Origin: Thalassomonas viridans
GTDB taxonomy: Bacteria > Pseudomonadota > Gammaproteobacteria > Enterobacterales > Alteromonadaceae
Length of the DNA: 64,000 bases
Direction of reading: 5' to 3'
NCBI RefSeq assembly: GCF_000948985.2
Contig: NZ_CP059733.1
Coordinates: 4,154,001 to 4,218,000, forward strand
The position numbers and the translations under genes are program-made. Below are positions 18,900 to 27,345 of this stretch, piece by piece. Numbering within the stretch: the stretch's first letter is position 1; each line of letters starts with the position of its first letter. The notes beneath the pieces are model-generated. The model had not been told where the DNA came from. It saw nothing but the letters and a program-made list of their open reading frames with translations, and ran no database searches.

Positions 18900-19355
18900 A
18901 TGAAATACTTAAACCATACAGAGAAAAAATCCGTGGCCATCAAAACAGCCGGTGTGTTGGCGCTTGCCTTTTGCTGGCCAATATCGGCAGCAAACACTGT
19001 CGTAGCCGCAGCAGAAGATCCGACAGGAGTATTGGATCATTTTATGTGTTACGACATAGAGGAGCAGCCTGCACCGGCTGATATTCATGTAAAAGTCAGG
19101 GATCAATTCCTCGAACAAGGCTACCGGGTACTGGAACTGACTAAACTGTGCGCCCCGGCAGAGAAGCACCATAACGGCAAAATTTTTGAAATCAAATATG
19201 AGTTTGCCCATCTGGCCTGCTATAACGTTCAGCCGGATGAAATGCCTGCGGCCAACGCCCATGTGAACCTGTATAACCAATTCGGCTCATATGAAAAGCT
19301 GTTTGTTTACCGTGTCAGGGAAATATGCGTACCGACAATCAAAGAACACCTGTAA
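18900..19355 (+). CDS. Secreted protein with two tandem Cys-containing repeats (DUF7450-like)
   Basis: AAGGGAAG lies 4 nt before the ATG. The 151-residue product begins with a signal sequence (VLALAFCWPISAANTVVAAAED) and then holds two similar units: LDHFMCYDIEE..DIHVKVRDQFLEQGYRVLELTKLCAPAEK and LAHLACYNVQP..NAHVNLYNQFGSYEKLFVYRVREICVPTIK. Each has one Cys in the CYxI/V core and one near its end, so two disulfides are likely. Such H-x-x-CY...DQF...LCxPxxK units occur in secreted proteins of unknown function. It appears monocistronic. Confidence 0.7.
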   Translation: MKYLNHTEKKSVAIKTAGVLALAFCWPISAANTVVAAAEDPTGVLDHFMCYDIEEQPAPADIHVKVRDQFLEQGYRVLELTKLCAPAEKHHNGKIFEIKYEFAHLACYNVQPDEMPAANAHVNLYNQFGSYEKLFVYRVREICVPTIKEHL

Positions 19356-19574
19356 CTGGCGGCGGTTAAACTTATTTACAAAAACTGCAGTTAGCCGCTA
19401 AGCTAAAATTACCTACAATCTTTATGGCCAGCAGTCATGGCCATATTCAGCTCCCCCTTCCCCGGCGCCTTTTTATACTGGCCCTGTGTAAGTCCCAGCT
19501 AAATAAAACAGGCCTTAGTGCATTTATCGGACAAGGAACGATGAAATAGCAGGCAAACCTTAGCTGCAGGGCGC

Positions 19575-19591
19575 ATTACACGGCGTGTAAT
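19575..19591. promoter_or_regulatory. Perfect dyad ATTACAC-N3-GTGTAAT, candidate operator
   Basis: In the 337-bp gap before the small gene at 19693, ATTACAC (19575-19581) and GTGTAAT (19585-19591) form a perfect dyad with a 3-nt centre. It is followed by a second half-like TACCATGTAATACC. It is about 100 bp before the gene, where a repressor or activator could bind. The rest of the gap shows only another partial dyad (ATGGCCA / TGGCCAT near 19424-19444). Confidence 0.35.
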
Positions 19592-19692
19592 ACCATGTAA
19601 TACCGTTTTCTGATGAAAACACCTAACATAGCCTTGCTTGAATTAAATTGATGTAAATGGATTTTTTTCATCATAAAAACCGGGGAAATAAC

Positions 19693-19968
19693 ATGGTTTC
19701 CATTAACAAAAACAAGGGTAATAGGGTGTATTTCGAAATATTAAACAAGACACAGCAGCAGATGTCTCAAATTGAAAAAGCAATGGCGGGAGAATATAAA
19801 AACGCCGATTTTATGCTGGAAATCACCGAACCGGACAGCCCGCTTTCCTCCATGGAGATGGAAAATTTTGTTGATACCACCCCAGACAGTGAAAATAGCT
19901 GCCACTCACTCGATCAAGTATTCAACTCTGTTCTGATGAAACGGCTGTCGAGCCTGAAAAACAAATAG
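19693..19968 (+). CDS. Small hypothetical protein
   Basis: I place the start at ATG 19693 (MVSINKNKGNRVYF), after GGGGAAATAAC; an in-frame ATG at 19657 gives a longer, less convincing N-terminus (MDFFHHKNRGNN). The 91-residue product is hydrophilic with no signal peptide, helix-rich in the middle (LNKTQQQMSQIEKAMAGEYK), and acidic toward the end. I recognise no family. A clear terminator follows at 20037. Confidence 0.5.
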   Translation: MVSINKNKGNRVYFEILNKTQQQMSQIEKAMAGEYKNADFMLEITEPDSPLSSMEMENFVDTTPDSENSCHSLDQVFNSVLMKRLSSLKNK

Positions 19969-20036
19969 CCGGGATGGCTTGGCATATTGAGCTTATGCCG
20001 GGAGCAGAAAAGCTGAAAAAATTCCAGATATGAAAA

Positions 20037-20071
20037 CCGATAGGTAGCCAGTGCTGTCTATCGGCTTTTTT
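20037..20071 (+). terminator. Rho-independent terminator
   Basis: CCGATAG (20037-20043) pairs with CTATCGG (20058-20064) and is followed by CTTTTTTG. It terminates the small gene at 19693-19968 and insulates it from the downstream FNR-type promoter. Confidence 0.75.
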
Positions 20072-20118
20072 GTTAGACCTTAAAAAATTTCCTTTATTTA
20101 TTGTGATGTTACCCAGTT

Positions 20119-20160
20119 TTGATTCAGATCAAGAAATCCCGTCAATCGCTGGCTTAGAAT
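20119..20160 (+). promoter_or_regulatory. Class II FNR-type promoter
   Basis: TTGAT-TCAG-ATCAA at 20119-20132 matches the FNR consensus perfectly. A TAGAAT -10 hexamer lies at 20155-20160. Counting from the box centre (20125.5) by 41.5 bp places the start of transcription near 20167, exactly 7 bp after the -10 hexamer, which is the geometry of a class II FNR-activated promoter. No normal gene follows on this strand, only a short region ending in a strong hairpin plus T run. Confidence 0.65.
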
Positions 20161-20166
20161 AACTTC

Positions 20167-20331
20167 GTGGCATTAACCTCAACTCGTGCCATTTTCATAT
20201 TACAGGAAGGAAATAATCAGCAGTTTTGGACACACAAATTGGTTATTTCGTATTGCCTATAAAAGAAAGGTCAAACTGAAAAGCATTGCTGGATACTGGC
20301 TTTAAAGTTATTTTTGACCTTTCTTTTTTTT
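20167..20331 (+). ncRNA. Candidate FNR-activated small RNA of about 165 nt
   Basis: The region runs from the predicted start of the FNR-type promoter to an intrinsic-terminator-like end. A perfect 15-bp inverted repeat (AAAAGAAAGGTCAAA, 20261-20275; TTTGACCTTTCTTTT, 20313-20327) runs into a tract of eight T (20324-20331). The 37-nt loop can itself form a small stem (AAAGC/GCTTT). The logic resembles enterobacterial FnrS, but no sequence similarity is claimed. A 39-codon frame (GTG 20186 to TAA 20303) lies inside, with AGGAAGG internal to it rather than upstream, so a small mRNA cannot be excluded. The hairpin may also terminate the opposing gene at 20361. Confidence 0.5.
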
Positions 20332-20360
20332 ATGTCTCATTATTAAATCGCTCCACCATA

Positions 20361-20870
20361 TCACCTGGCATTCGCCGGTAAATCACTGAAATTGGATAAT
20401 AAAAACAAAGCAGAGCTGTCTTTGACACAGCAGTTGATAAATTGCGGCTGATAATCAGACCCCGCCAGATAAGCCGCCATATCGAAATTAGGATCGTCCA
20501 TCCGGTTAATTATCTCTTCCGGCACCGCCAGCCGGGTAGCCAGCATCATGCGGTAACTGTATCTTTGATGATAGATTTCCTTTAGAAAAAACATGTCATA
20601 ACGTATCCCTTCCCCTTCCAGCCGGCTTGGGGTAAGGATAAACTCGGCGATGGCGATCGCCACTAAAGTAAATTTGGTTCTTCTGTCGTTATTCGGACTC
20701 AGCTTGATCACCGGCTTTTTATCTTCTTCAGATAAAGTAATCTGACATAAATCCGTCAGCTGGCGGTCAAGTTCAATTTTGATATTAAAAAATTCCGTGA
20801 TTTCCTTTAAATTCACTTTGCCATCATGGGTGCTGCTTTTGATTAATTTTTCAAGAACCGACGGGATCAT
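20361..20870 (-). CDS. Degenerate ImmA/IrrE (M78)-like protein lacking the zinc motif
   Basis: This 169-residue soluble protein has GGAG before its ATG. The stretch RTKFTLVAIAIAEFIL aligns with the M78 motif RxxFTLAHELGHFLL, but the HExxH residues are AIAIA. Further on, YRMMLATRLAVPEEIINR aligns with ExEANxFAAxLLMPEE, with the metal-ligand glutamate also lost. The fold similarity is inferred by eye; if correct this is a non-catalytic member. No partner antitoxin, HTH gene or phage gene lies beside it. Confidence 0.5.
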   Translation of the reverse strand: MIPSVLEKLIKSSTHDGKVNLKEITEFFNIKIELDRQLTDLCQITLSEEDKKPVIKLSPNNDRRTKFTLVAIAIAEFILTPSRLEGEGIRYDMFFLKEIYHQRYSYRMMLATRLAVPEEIINRMDDPNFDMAAYLAGSDYQPQFINCCVKDSSALFLLSNFSDLPANAR

Positions 20871-21113
20871 CTATGCTCTCCGGTAAAGCTGAATTCCTTC
20901 ACTATAAGCTTAGCAGAATTAAGCTAGGCCCTGATTTACCGGAGAAAATCATTTCTGCAGCCACTTGATGCGTAGTCCAGGAGTAATGCAGGAATAGCTA
21001 AATCATTATCTTGAACTAGGATAAAAAGAGTTGCCGGTGCGGACAGCTGCATACCGAAACTGCCGGCAACAGATATTACCGCCACTTTTTAAGCTTGTAT
21101 CAAGGAGAGAAAA

Positions 21114-21971
21114 ATGAAGCCAGGGTTTATGACAGGTTATTTAGAAAGCAGCGGCAACATCACTTTTACCGAAGCCGCAGCCCAGGGATACGATACTTTA
21201 ATTATGGCATTCGGCAGAATCGACGGATCAGACATAGGTATTGACAACGGGACCTTTAACCCCTCCCCCACTCCGGATAAACTTAGGGCCGATATCCGAC
21301 ACGCAAAAACCGAAGGCGCGGAAAATATCTTGTTTTCCGTGGGCGGTGCTACGCACAATACTTATAATCCCGGGACAACACCGCCAGAGGAAATAGCCGG
21401 GTCATTAGTCAAGTTTCTCAATGAATACGGCTTTACCGGGGTTGATTTTGATTTGGAAGTTAACTGCGACGCCAGCTACCTCTGCCGGTTATGCCGGGAA
21501 ATCAGAAAATGCGATAACAGCCTGATGCTCACCGCCGCACCGCAAATTAACCAGACTGAGCATGGCAGCGATCTGTTCCTGGTCGCCGGCGCCGACCACA
21601 GGATATATGATCTGGCCATAGAAAACCGGCAATTTGACCGGCTGTTTATCCAGGCCTATAACAATCCCTGGCCGGAAGTATCCGGCTACAATGAAACCGA
21701 ATTAGGATTTATCCCGGCAGCTTTTAACAACCTTAAGCGTACCATCCCCGAAGAAACCCTGATCGCCATCGGCCAACCCGCAAGCATTAAAGGCGCCGGC
21801 ACCAGTATCTTTCACGGCCCCAATGCCGGAAACAATATCTACCAGGGCATCAGTAAGCAATATCAAATGATCTGCAAGGATCCCCAGTTTGGCGGCATCA
21901 TGGAGTGGAGTATTAACTGGGATAAAGCGGCAGGTTACCCTTTTATCAGGGCGGTAAGAAATATCAATTAA
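21114..21971 (+). CDS. GH18 family glycoside hydrolase (chitinase-like)
   Basis: AAGGAGAG lies 5 nt before the ATG. The 285-residue protein has the GH18 barrel motifs: SVGG at 75-78 (SxGG, strand 3), DFDLE at 111-115 (DxDxE with catalytic Glu115), QAYNNP at 180-185 and MEWSINWD at 263-270. The leading D of the usual DGxDxDxE is T108. No signal peptide and no carbohydrate-binding module is visible, so it may act in the cytoplasm, leave by an unusual route, or bind rather than cleave. It is convergent with the ion channel gene. Confidence 0.8.
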   Translation: MKPGFMTGYLESSGNITFTEAAAQGYDTLIMAFGRIDGSDIGIDNGTFNPSPTPDKLRADIRHAKTEGAENILFSVGGATHNTYNPGTTPPEEIAGSLVKFLNEYGFTGVDFDLEVNCDASYLCRLCREIRKCDNSLMLTAAPQINQTEHGSDLFLVAGADHRIYDLAIENRQFDRLFIQAYNNPWPEVSGYNETELGFIPAAFNNLKRTIPEETLIAIGQPASIKGAGTSIFHGPNAGNNIYQGISKQYQMICKDPQFGGIMEWSINWDKAAGYPFIRAVRNIN

Positions 21972-21973
21972 AT

Positions 21974-22018
21974 GAGCCTGGCAAACCAGATGTTGTTCCA
22001 CCCGGTTTGCCAAAGCTC
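21974..22018. terminator. Hairpin between convergent GH18 and channel genes
   Basis: TGGCAAACC (21979-21987) pairs with GGTTTGCCA (22004-22012), extended by GAGC/GCTC outside a small internal loop. There is no T run, but the location between two convergent genes fits a shared terminator. Confidence 0.45.
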
Positions 22019-22032
22019 AATAGCGAAAACCA

Positions 22033-22857
22033 TTAAAGCTTTTGTTTAAGCAGGGCTTTAATCTCTGCCAGTTCCCGCTCCAGTTTATCTATTTGCGCCC
22101 GGCTTGCCGGCTCCCCTTCTTCCGGTGTTTCGCCATGGCTCTGGGCACGATAATTTTCATGCTCCTGCCCCATCACCTCCAATACGGTGCCCACCATCAT
22201 ATTCAGGAAAATAAAAGCAGTCAGGAAAATAAAGCTCAGGTAGTAAATCCAGCTAAAAGGATGCACAGCCATGGTTTCATACATGACATCTGTCCAGTCT
22301 TCGAAAGTCGCCACCCGGAACAGGGTCAGCATGGCAATGGAGAGATCGCCCCACAACACCTCATTGATCTGGTTAAACAAAATGCTGCCGACAGCGGCAT
22401 AGATATAAAAGATCACAAACATCAATAACCCGATATAGCCCATGCGCGGGATCGCCTTAAGCAGGGCATTTATCAGGATACGTAACTCCGGTACCATAGA
22501 CACCAAACGCAATACCCGGAACACCCGCAGCAAACGGGCCAATAAAACTCCCGAGCCGCCCGTGGGGATCAGGCTGCCGATGACAATCACAGTGTCGAAA
22601 ATATTCCAGCCGTTTTTGAAAAACTTTTTCTTTTCAGGGAACGCCAGGTAACGGATCACTATCTCGATCACAAAAAATACCGTGACCCCGGCATCCAAAA
22701 AAGTTAATACGGATAACACTTGTGGCGGCAGGTCATGGGTTTTGGCACCGATTAACAGCGCAGATAAAATAATCACGGCAATCACTATGCCCTGGAAAAG
22801 ATTACTCGAATCCAGTTTTTTAAGACTGCGTTGTATACGAAAAACTTGTGAATTCAT
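22033..22857 (-). CDS. Single-domain voltage-gated cation channel (BacNav-like) with acidic filter
   Basis: I place the start at ATG 22857; a TTG at 22881 adds 8 residues. The 274-residue protein is a six-TM ion-transport domain. S4 carries four arginines spaced by three (R108, R111, R114, R117 in ARLLRVFRVLR). The pore loop TLFRVATFEDWTDVMYE holds the filter TFEDWTD at 184-190, where sodium-selective homologues have T-L-E-S-W-S/A. A C-terminal heptad region (IDKLERELAEIKALLKQ) suits tetramer assembly. The E-D-x-x-D filter suggests calcium permeability. It stands alone between the GH18 gene and the MBL hydrolase. Confidence 0.85.
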   Translation of the reverse strand: MNSQVFRIQRSLKKLDSSNLFQGIVIAVIILSALLIGAKTHDLPPQVLSVLTFLDAGVTVFFVIEIVIRYLAFPEKKKFFKNGWNIFDTVIVIGSLIPTGGSGVLLARLLRVFRVLRLVSMVPELRILINALLKAIPRMGYIGLLMFVIFYIYAAVGSILFNQINEVLWGDLSIAMLTLFRVATFEDWTDVMYETMAVHPFSWIYYLSFIFLTAFIFLNMMVGTVLEVMGQEHENYRAQSHGETPEEGEPASRAQIDKLERELAEIKALLKQKL

Positions 22858-22925
22858 TTGCTTACTTAAGGTCTCTCTCAAATATTATTAATTTCTTACA
22901 ATCAGCTGTACGTTAATGCCCGGGG

Positions 22926-23570
22926 CTAGCGCACACCTTCCCCGACATATGGGTTATGGATACGCTCTTCCCCGAAAGTGCCCATAGGGCCGTGTCCGGG
23001 AATAAAACGGACATCGTCTCCCAGCGGAAACAGGTTTTCTTTAATGGACTTAATCAGGGTGGCACTGTCGCCACGAGGGAAGTCGGTACGGCCAACCGAG
23101 CCGCGAAACAACACATCCCCCACCTGGGCCAGTTTCGACGGACGATGAAAGAAAACCACATGGCCGGGCGTATGGCCGGGACAAAAATACACTTCCAGTT
23201 CGATATTACCGAAATGCACCTTGTCCCCCTGCTCAAGCCAGCGATCTGTCTTAAAAGCTTCGGCATGGCTAAAGCCAAAACGCTGCTTTTGCTCGGGAAT
23301 AAGATCAATCCAGAATTGATCTTCAATATGGGGGCCTTCAATCGGCACGCCGAAGTGATCTACCATGGCCTGGGTCGCTCCGGCGTGATCTATATGGGCA
23401 TGGGTTAGTAACACTTTAGCTAAATTCAGTTTTTTTTCAGTAATAAAGGCGATCAGCTTGTCGATATCGCCGCCGGGATCTACTACCGCTGCCCGCAGGG
23501 TTTCATCACACCAGAAAATAGTGCAATTTTGCTGGAACGGCGTCACCGGAATTATTTGGTATTGCAGCAT
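22926..23570 (-). CDS. MBL-fold hydrolase, glyoxalase II-like (YcbL type)
   Basis: I start at MLQYQIIPVTPFQQNCT (ATG 23570), the usual N-terminus of this family; an upstream in-frame ATG at 23612 adds an unlikely extension. The 214-residue product has THAHIDHAG (H-x-H-x-D-H metal motif), CPGHTPGH, GDVLFRGSVGRTDFP and a terminal PGHGP. These match the short glyoxalase II relatives such as YcbL. The likely role is thioester hydrolysis in the cytoplasm with two metal ions; the true substrate is uncertain. Confidence 0.87.
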   Translation of the reverse strand: MLQYQIIPVTPFQQNCTIFWCDETLRAAVVDPGGDIDKLIAFITEKKLNLAKVLLTHAHIDHAGATQAMVDHFGVPIEGPHIEDQFWIDLIPEQKQRFGFSHAEAFKTDRWLEQGDKVHFGNIELEVYFCPGHTPGHVVFFHRPSKLAQVGDVLFRGSVGRTDFPRGDSATLIKSIKENLFPLGDDVRFIPGHGPMGTFGEERIHNPYVGEGVR

Positions 23571-23968
23571 AGGGAAGTCTCTTGAAAAAGTACGCAGTAT
23601 AAATAAAGGCAAAGATAAGGGAAAGAGGCTTTACCCGGGTTCTGCAAACAATAGCGCCGGATAACGCATAAAAAATTAAAAATCGCCGGTGCAAATCCTT
23701 CGCAAGCAAATTTAAGCCGGCAGCTGGCGCAGAAACACTTCAAAATCAAGGGTTAATATTTTGTTATACCCCCCATATCTTCGGCAGGAAAATGTAACGG
23801 TTATTTTTGTCACTCCCGGCCCACAGTTCAATAATCAAGCAAACAATAAGTAAAATTTTGCTGCCCCTATTATTACTAAGCTACTAATAGATAAAGATTA
23901 TATATTTCCTTAAAAACCATGCAGGGTCTGACATATATTTTTACATGTTGGTAACACTCGCAATCATA

Positions 23969-23998
23969 TTGACATGCCTGTTAACCTAGTGTTATTTT
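23969..23998 (+). promoter_or_regulatory. Probable sigma-70 promoter of the large TonB receptor
   Basis: TTGACA (23969-23974) and TATTTT (23993-23998) are separated by 18 bp, about 120 bp before the receptor start. The rest of the 547-bp gap (23571-24117) is AT rich with no open frame of note. The long leader of about 110 nt ends in AAGGGAG before the ATG. Confidence 0.45.
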
Positions 23999-24117
23999 AC
24001 GTGACTACTAGCAAACGCCTAACATGCGTCTGTTACATAATAATAAAACATAATAATAATTTGCACTGAAACCATTCATTGTAACCCACTAAGAAATATC
24101 TCAAGGGAGAATATCTA

Positions 24118-27009
24118 ATGTTGGAAAACTCAAAGCTAAGCCAGGCTGTAAAGCTAGCGCTTGTTGCTTCTGCCGTATCCTTCACAACCACCAGCGCTGT
24201 AGCTGCCGACGAAGCAACAGCTGACGGTGAAGTTATTGAAAAAATCCAGGTAACTGGTTCTCGTATCAAGCGTAATAACTTCGAAGGTCCTGCGCCGATC
24301 ACAGTATTAACGGCTGATGACATTTCCGCCAAAGGCTTCACTAACATGTACGAAGCCATCCAGAACTTAACGGCCGGTACAGGTTCAAACCAGGGCCAGG
24401 CGATTACTAACTCGTTCACGCCTAACGCCGAAACCGTTAACTTACGTGGTCTAGGTGCTAACCGTACTCTGGTATTACTTAACGGCCAGCGTGTTGCCAA
24501 CTACCCGCGTGCCTTTAACAGCCAAAACAACGTATTCAACCTGGCCACTATTCCTGCTGCCGCGGTTGAGCGTATCGAAATCATCACAGGTGGTAACTCA
24601 GCGATCTACGGTTCTGACGCTGTTGCCGGTGTAATGAACATCATCACCAAGAAAAACGTTGAAGATATCACAGTTACTGTTCACCACAACACTTCTCACG
24701 AAGGCGGCGGTGACAACAGCAAGCTTTCTATCGTTGGCGGCCTGAGCAAAGACAACTTCTCATGGACCTACGCGGTTGAGTATTCTGATCAGGACATGCT
24801 AAAAGGTAGCGAAAGAGACTGGTTAGACGACTATAACGACGGCCCGGCTACAGAAACAGAGCCAGAGTACCAGACGGTTCACTCCCGCAGCGTTATGTCT
24901 GCTTACTGGGCGCCAGGTTTTACTTACCAGCACCCGGACGAATTCGGTGAAAACCTGTGTGACCAGTGGGAAGATTATGAATTAGCCGAGCGTCCAAGCC
25001 GTGGTTTCTATTGTGGCCGCGATACTACCGGTGACAGTTCTTATATCAACGAACGTGAAAACCTCTCAGTATACAGCAACTTCTCATGGGAATTTTCTGA
25101 AAACCACGCCTTAACGGCTGACGTTTTATACTGGACCAGTGACGCAGCCAACCAGGGCGGTTACGGTCCTTTCTGGTCAACTTCTAACGTACCGGATGGC
25201 TCTAACTACTCAGGTCAGTGGATCTGGGATCAGGACAACAACAGAAACCAATACTTCCAGCGTACCTTCACTCCGGAAGAAGTGGGTGACAGTAAAGGTC
25301 ACTTCGAAGACGACATGTTATACCTTTCTGTTGGCTTAAACGGTGTTATCTTTGAAGATTACGACTACAGCGTAACCTTGTCTCACTCTAAAGCCGACAA
25401 CAAAGAATACGAGTGGTTAGTTGCTGCCGATAAAGCCCGTGACTACTTCTTAGGGCCGGCATATGACGATGACGGTAATGTTTTACCTGAAGGTCAAAAC
25501 GGCGTTAACTACAGCCCTAACTATGACCGTTTCTGGAGCCCGTTAACCGAAGAAGGCCGTGCGGCCATCATGGAGCAAAACGACTCTACTGCCGATTCAA
25601 GCGTCAGCACTTTATCTGCTTCAATCAGCGGCAGCGCCTTTGAATTACCGGCCGGTGATGTTGGTTTTGCTGTTACCGCCGAATACTCAACCGAAGAGTA
25701 TGAAATCAATGTTAACCCGCGTACTTTAGATCCAACTAAAGGCTGGGGTAACGGTTTAACCGGTACCGAAGGTGACGGTGAGCGTGACCGTTACGGTATC
25801 GCGGTGGAATTGGAAGTGCCGATCACCGAGCAGGTTACTGCTAACATCGCCGGTCGTTACGACTACTACAATGATAAAACGGATGTTGATGGTGCTTTCA
25901 CTTACCAGTTAGGTTTACAGTACCGTCCAACAGACGACTTATTAGTCCGCGGTAGCTATGCAACCTCTTTCCGTGCCCCTGATATCCATCAGGTAAATGC
26001 CGGTCCTTCAGGTGCATTTAACACTATTACCGATTACTACCTGGAAGCCAAGTGTTTGCAGTTCATCAACGGCCAGGACACAGGTTTTGGTGCTGACGGC
26101 TTAACCGCGATGGACAACCTTTGTGATCCGGATCTTCCTGGTAAGCTGAAAGAAAGCCAGTCAGTTGAGTCAACCCGTACCGGTAACACTAAACTGAAAG
26201 AAGAAACAGGTTACTCAGCAACCGTTGGTTTCTCTTGGGATGTTACAGAAGACCTGAACTGGACCATGGATTACTACAAAATCCAGATCAAAGATCAGGT
26301 TGAATCTTGGAACGTTAACAGCTACTTCCAGGACGAAAGCAACTGTCGTCAAGGCATCAATACCGACGGTATCGACTGTGACTTCATCCTGAGCCGTGTT
26401 GAGCGTTACGACGCATCTGAAACAAACGTAGGCCTGACGGTTAAAGACTTCCAGACTACCTATGTTAACCAGGCGCTGAACGAGCAGGCTGGTATAGATA
26501 TGGAACTTACCTATACCTACGATGCCGGCAACTGGGGTGAATTCACCGCTAACCTGAAATACACGCACGTATTAGAAGTGGTTAACCAGGAATTCCCGGG
26601 CGAGCCTGTTGACAATGACTACCGTGATGATTTCGAAAACGACGGCCTACGTTCTAAGCTGGACAACACTTTCTCCTGGAAGAAAGATGACTGGCGCGTA
26701 ACCTTAACGCAAATGCGCTACGGTTCTACCTGGAACGCAGAAGATCCGGATCCGACACGTAACGTAAACGAAGAGCGTCGCATGATGGCTAACCGTTTAG
26801 CGCCATGGTTGATCTACAACATTGGTGTTAACTATGACATCAACGACAACCACAGCGTACGTTTAGGTGTAAACAATATTCGTGACTCTAAGCCGCGTAA
26901 TGACGGTACCTTCGACGGCGGTGCTCCATGGTATGACGACAATGTTTACCCGGTAACTATCGGTGTTATGGGCCGTACCTTCGCGTTTGATTACGTAGGT
27001 AAGTTCTAA
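24118..27009 (+). CDS. TonB-dependent receptor (OAR-like), probably highly expressed
   Basis: This 963-residue outer-membrane receptor has a signal peptide (LVASAVSFTTTSAVAAD), a TonB-box-like IQVTGSRIKRNN, and a plug domain (about 50-180) with NLRGLGANRTLVLLNGQRV and IEIITGGNSAIYGSDAVAGVMNIITKK. A large barrel ends FAFDYVGKF with terminal Phe. Codons differ from neighbouring genes: Arg is mostly CGT, Gly GGT and Asn AAC, as in strongly expressed genes. No partner transporter is adjacent; proximity to the tryptophan locus hints at a peptide or amino-acid-derived ligand, but this is a guess. Confidence 0.92.
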   Translation: MLENSKLSQAVKLALVASAVSFTTTSAVAADEATADGEVIEKIQVTGSRIKRNNFEGPAPITVLTADDISAKGFTNMYEAIQNLTAGTGSNQGQAITNSFTPNAETVNLRGLGANRTLVLLNGQRVANYPRAFNSQNNVFNLATIPAAAVERIEIITGGNSAIYGSDAVAGVMNIITKKNVEDITVTVHHNTSHEGGGDNSKLSIVGGLSKDNFSWTYAVEYSDQDMLKGSERDWLDDYNDGPATETEPEYQTVHSRSVMSAYWAPGFTYQHPDEFGENLCDQWEDYELAERPSRGFYCGRDTTGDSSYINERENLSVYSNFSWEFSENHALTADVLYWTSDAANQGGYGPFWSTSNVPDGSNYSGQWIWDQDNNRNQYFQRTFTPEEVGDSKGHFEDDMLYLSVGLNGVIFEDYDYSVTLSHSKADNKEYEWLVAADKARDYFLGPAYDDDGNVLPEGQNGVNYSPNYDRFWSPLTEEGRAAIMEQNDSTADSSVSTLSASISGSAFELPAGDVGFAVTAEYSTEEYEINVNPRTLDPTKGWGNGLTGTEGDGERDRYGIAVELEVPITEQVTANIAGRYDYYNDKTDVDGAFTYQLGLQYRPTDDLLVRGSYATSFRAPDIHQVNAGPSGAFNTITDYYLEAKCLQFINGQDTGFGADGLTAMDNLCDPDLPGKLKESQSVESTRTGNTKLKEETGYSATVGFSWDVTEDLNWTMDYYKIQIKDQVESWNVNSYFQDESNCRQGINTDGIDCDFILSRVERYDASETNVGLTVKDFQTTYVNQALNEQAGIDMELTYTYDAGNWGEFTANLKYTHVLEVVNQEFPGEPVDNDYRDDFENDGLRSKLDNTFSWKKDDWRVTLTQMRYGSTWNAEDPDPTRNVNEERRMMANRLAPWLIYNIGVNYDINDNHSVRLGVNNIRDSKPRNDGTFDGGAPWYDDNVYPVTIGVMGRTFAFDYVGKF

Positions 27010-27048
27010 GCTAAGCATTAGCTAATATCTACTGAAAGCAATCAGCTT

Positions 27049-27078
27049 TAAAAGCCGGTCACCTGACCGGCTTTTTTA
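27049..27078 (+). terminator. Strong rho-independent terminator after the TonB receptor
   Basis: AAAGCCGGTCA (27051-27061) pairs with TGACCGGCTTT (27064-27074), followed by a T run. It closes the receptor gene. Confidence 0.9.
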
Positions 27079-27285
27079 TTGCCCAATCTCTTAACCAAGA
27101 GTGAAAATAAGCTCACTTTCCCTTCCCTGCATCGCAACGAAAAACCTCGTAGTTTTTCGCTTGATTACCTTCCCTTTGTATTGTTATAGTCCAATAGCCT
27201 AATCTGTATACCAAAATAATAAAAACAAGCGGTTACTTTCTTTAGTTGAACTACATTTAATAACGATTAAATGAGTTGAGGACGT

Positions 27286-27318
27286 CTGTTGCTTAGCCTT
27301 CGAAGTAAGGTGCAACAG
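27286..27318 (+). promoter_or_regulatory. Hairpin in the leader of the second TonB receptor
   Basis: CTGTTGC (27286-27292) pairs with GCAACAG (27312-27318), enclosing the short palindrome CTTCGAAG (27298-27305). It lies about 27 nt before the start codon and ends 12 nt before the purine-rich AAGGTAGGG, so it could affect translation. The rest of the gap 27079-27285 shows nothing else recognisable. Confidence 0.35.
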
Positions 27319-27345
27319 CAAAACGATTAAAAATAAGGTAGGGAA

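Noticed and set aside
19501..19518. AAATAAAACAGGCCTTAG, similar to one end of the MITE-like element
   Set aside because: Only the outer 9-10 bases match and no partner inverted repeat is found nearby; probably chance.
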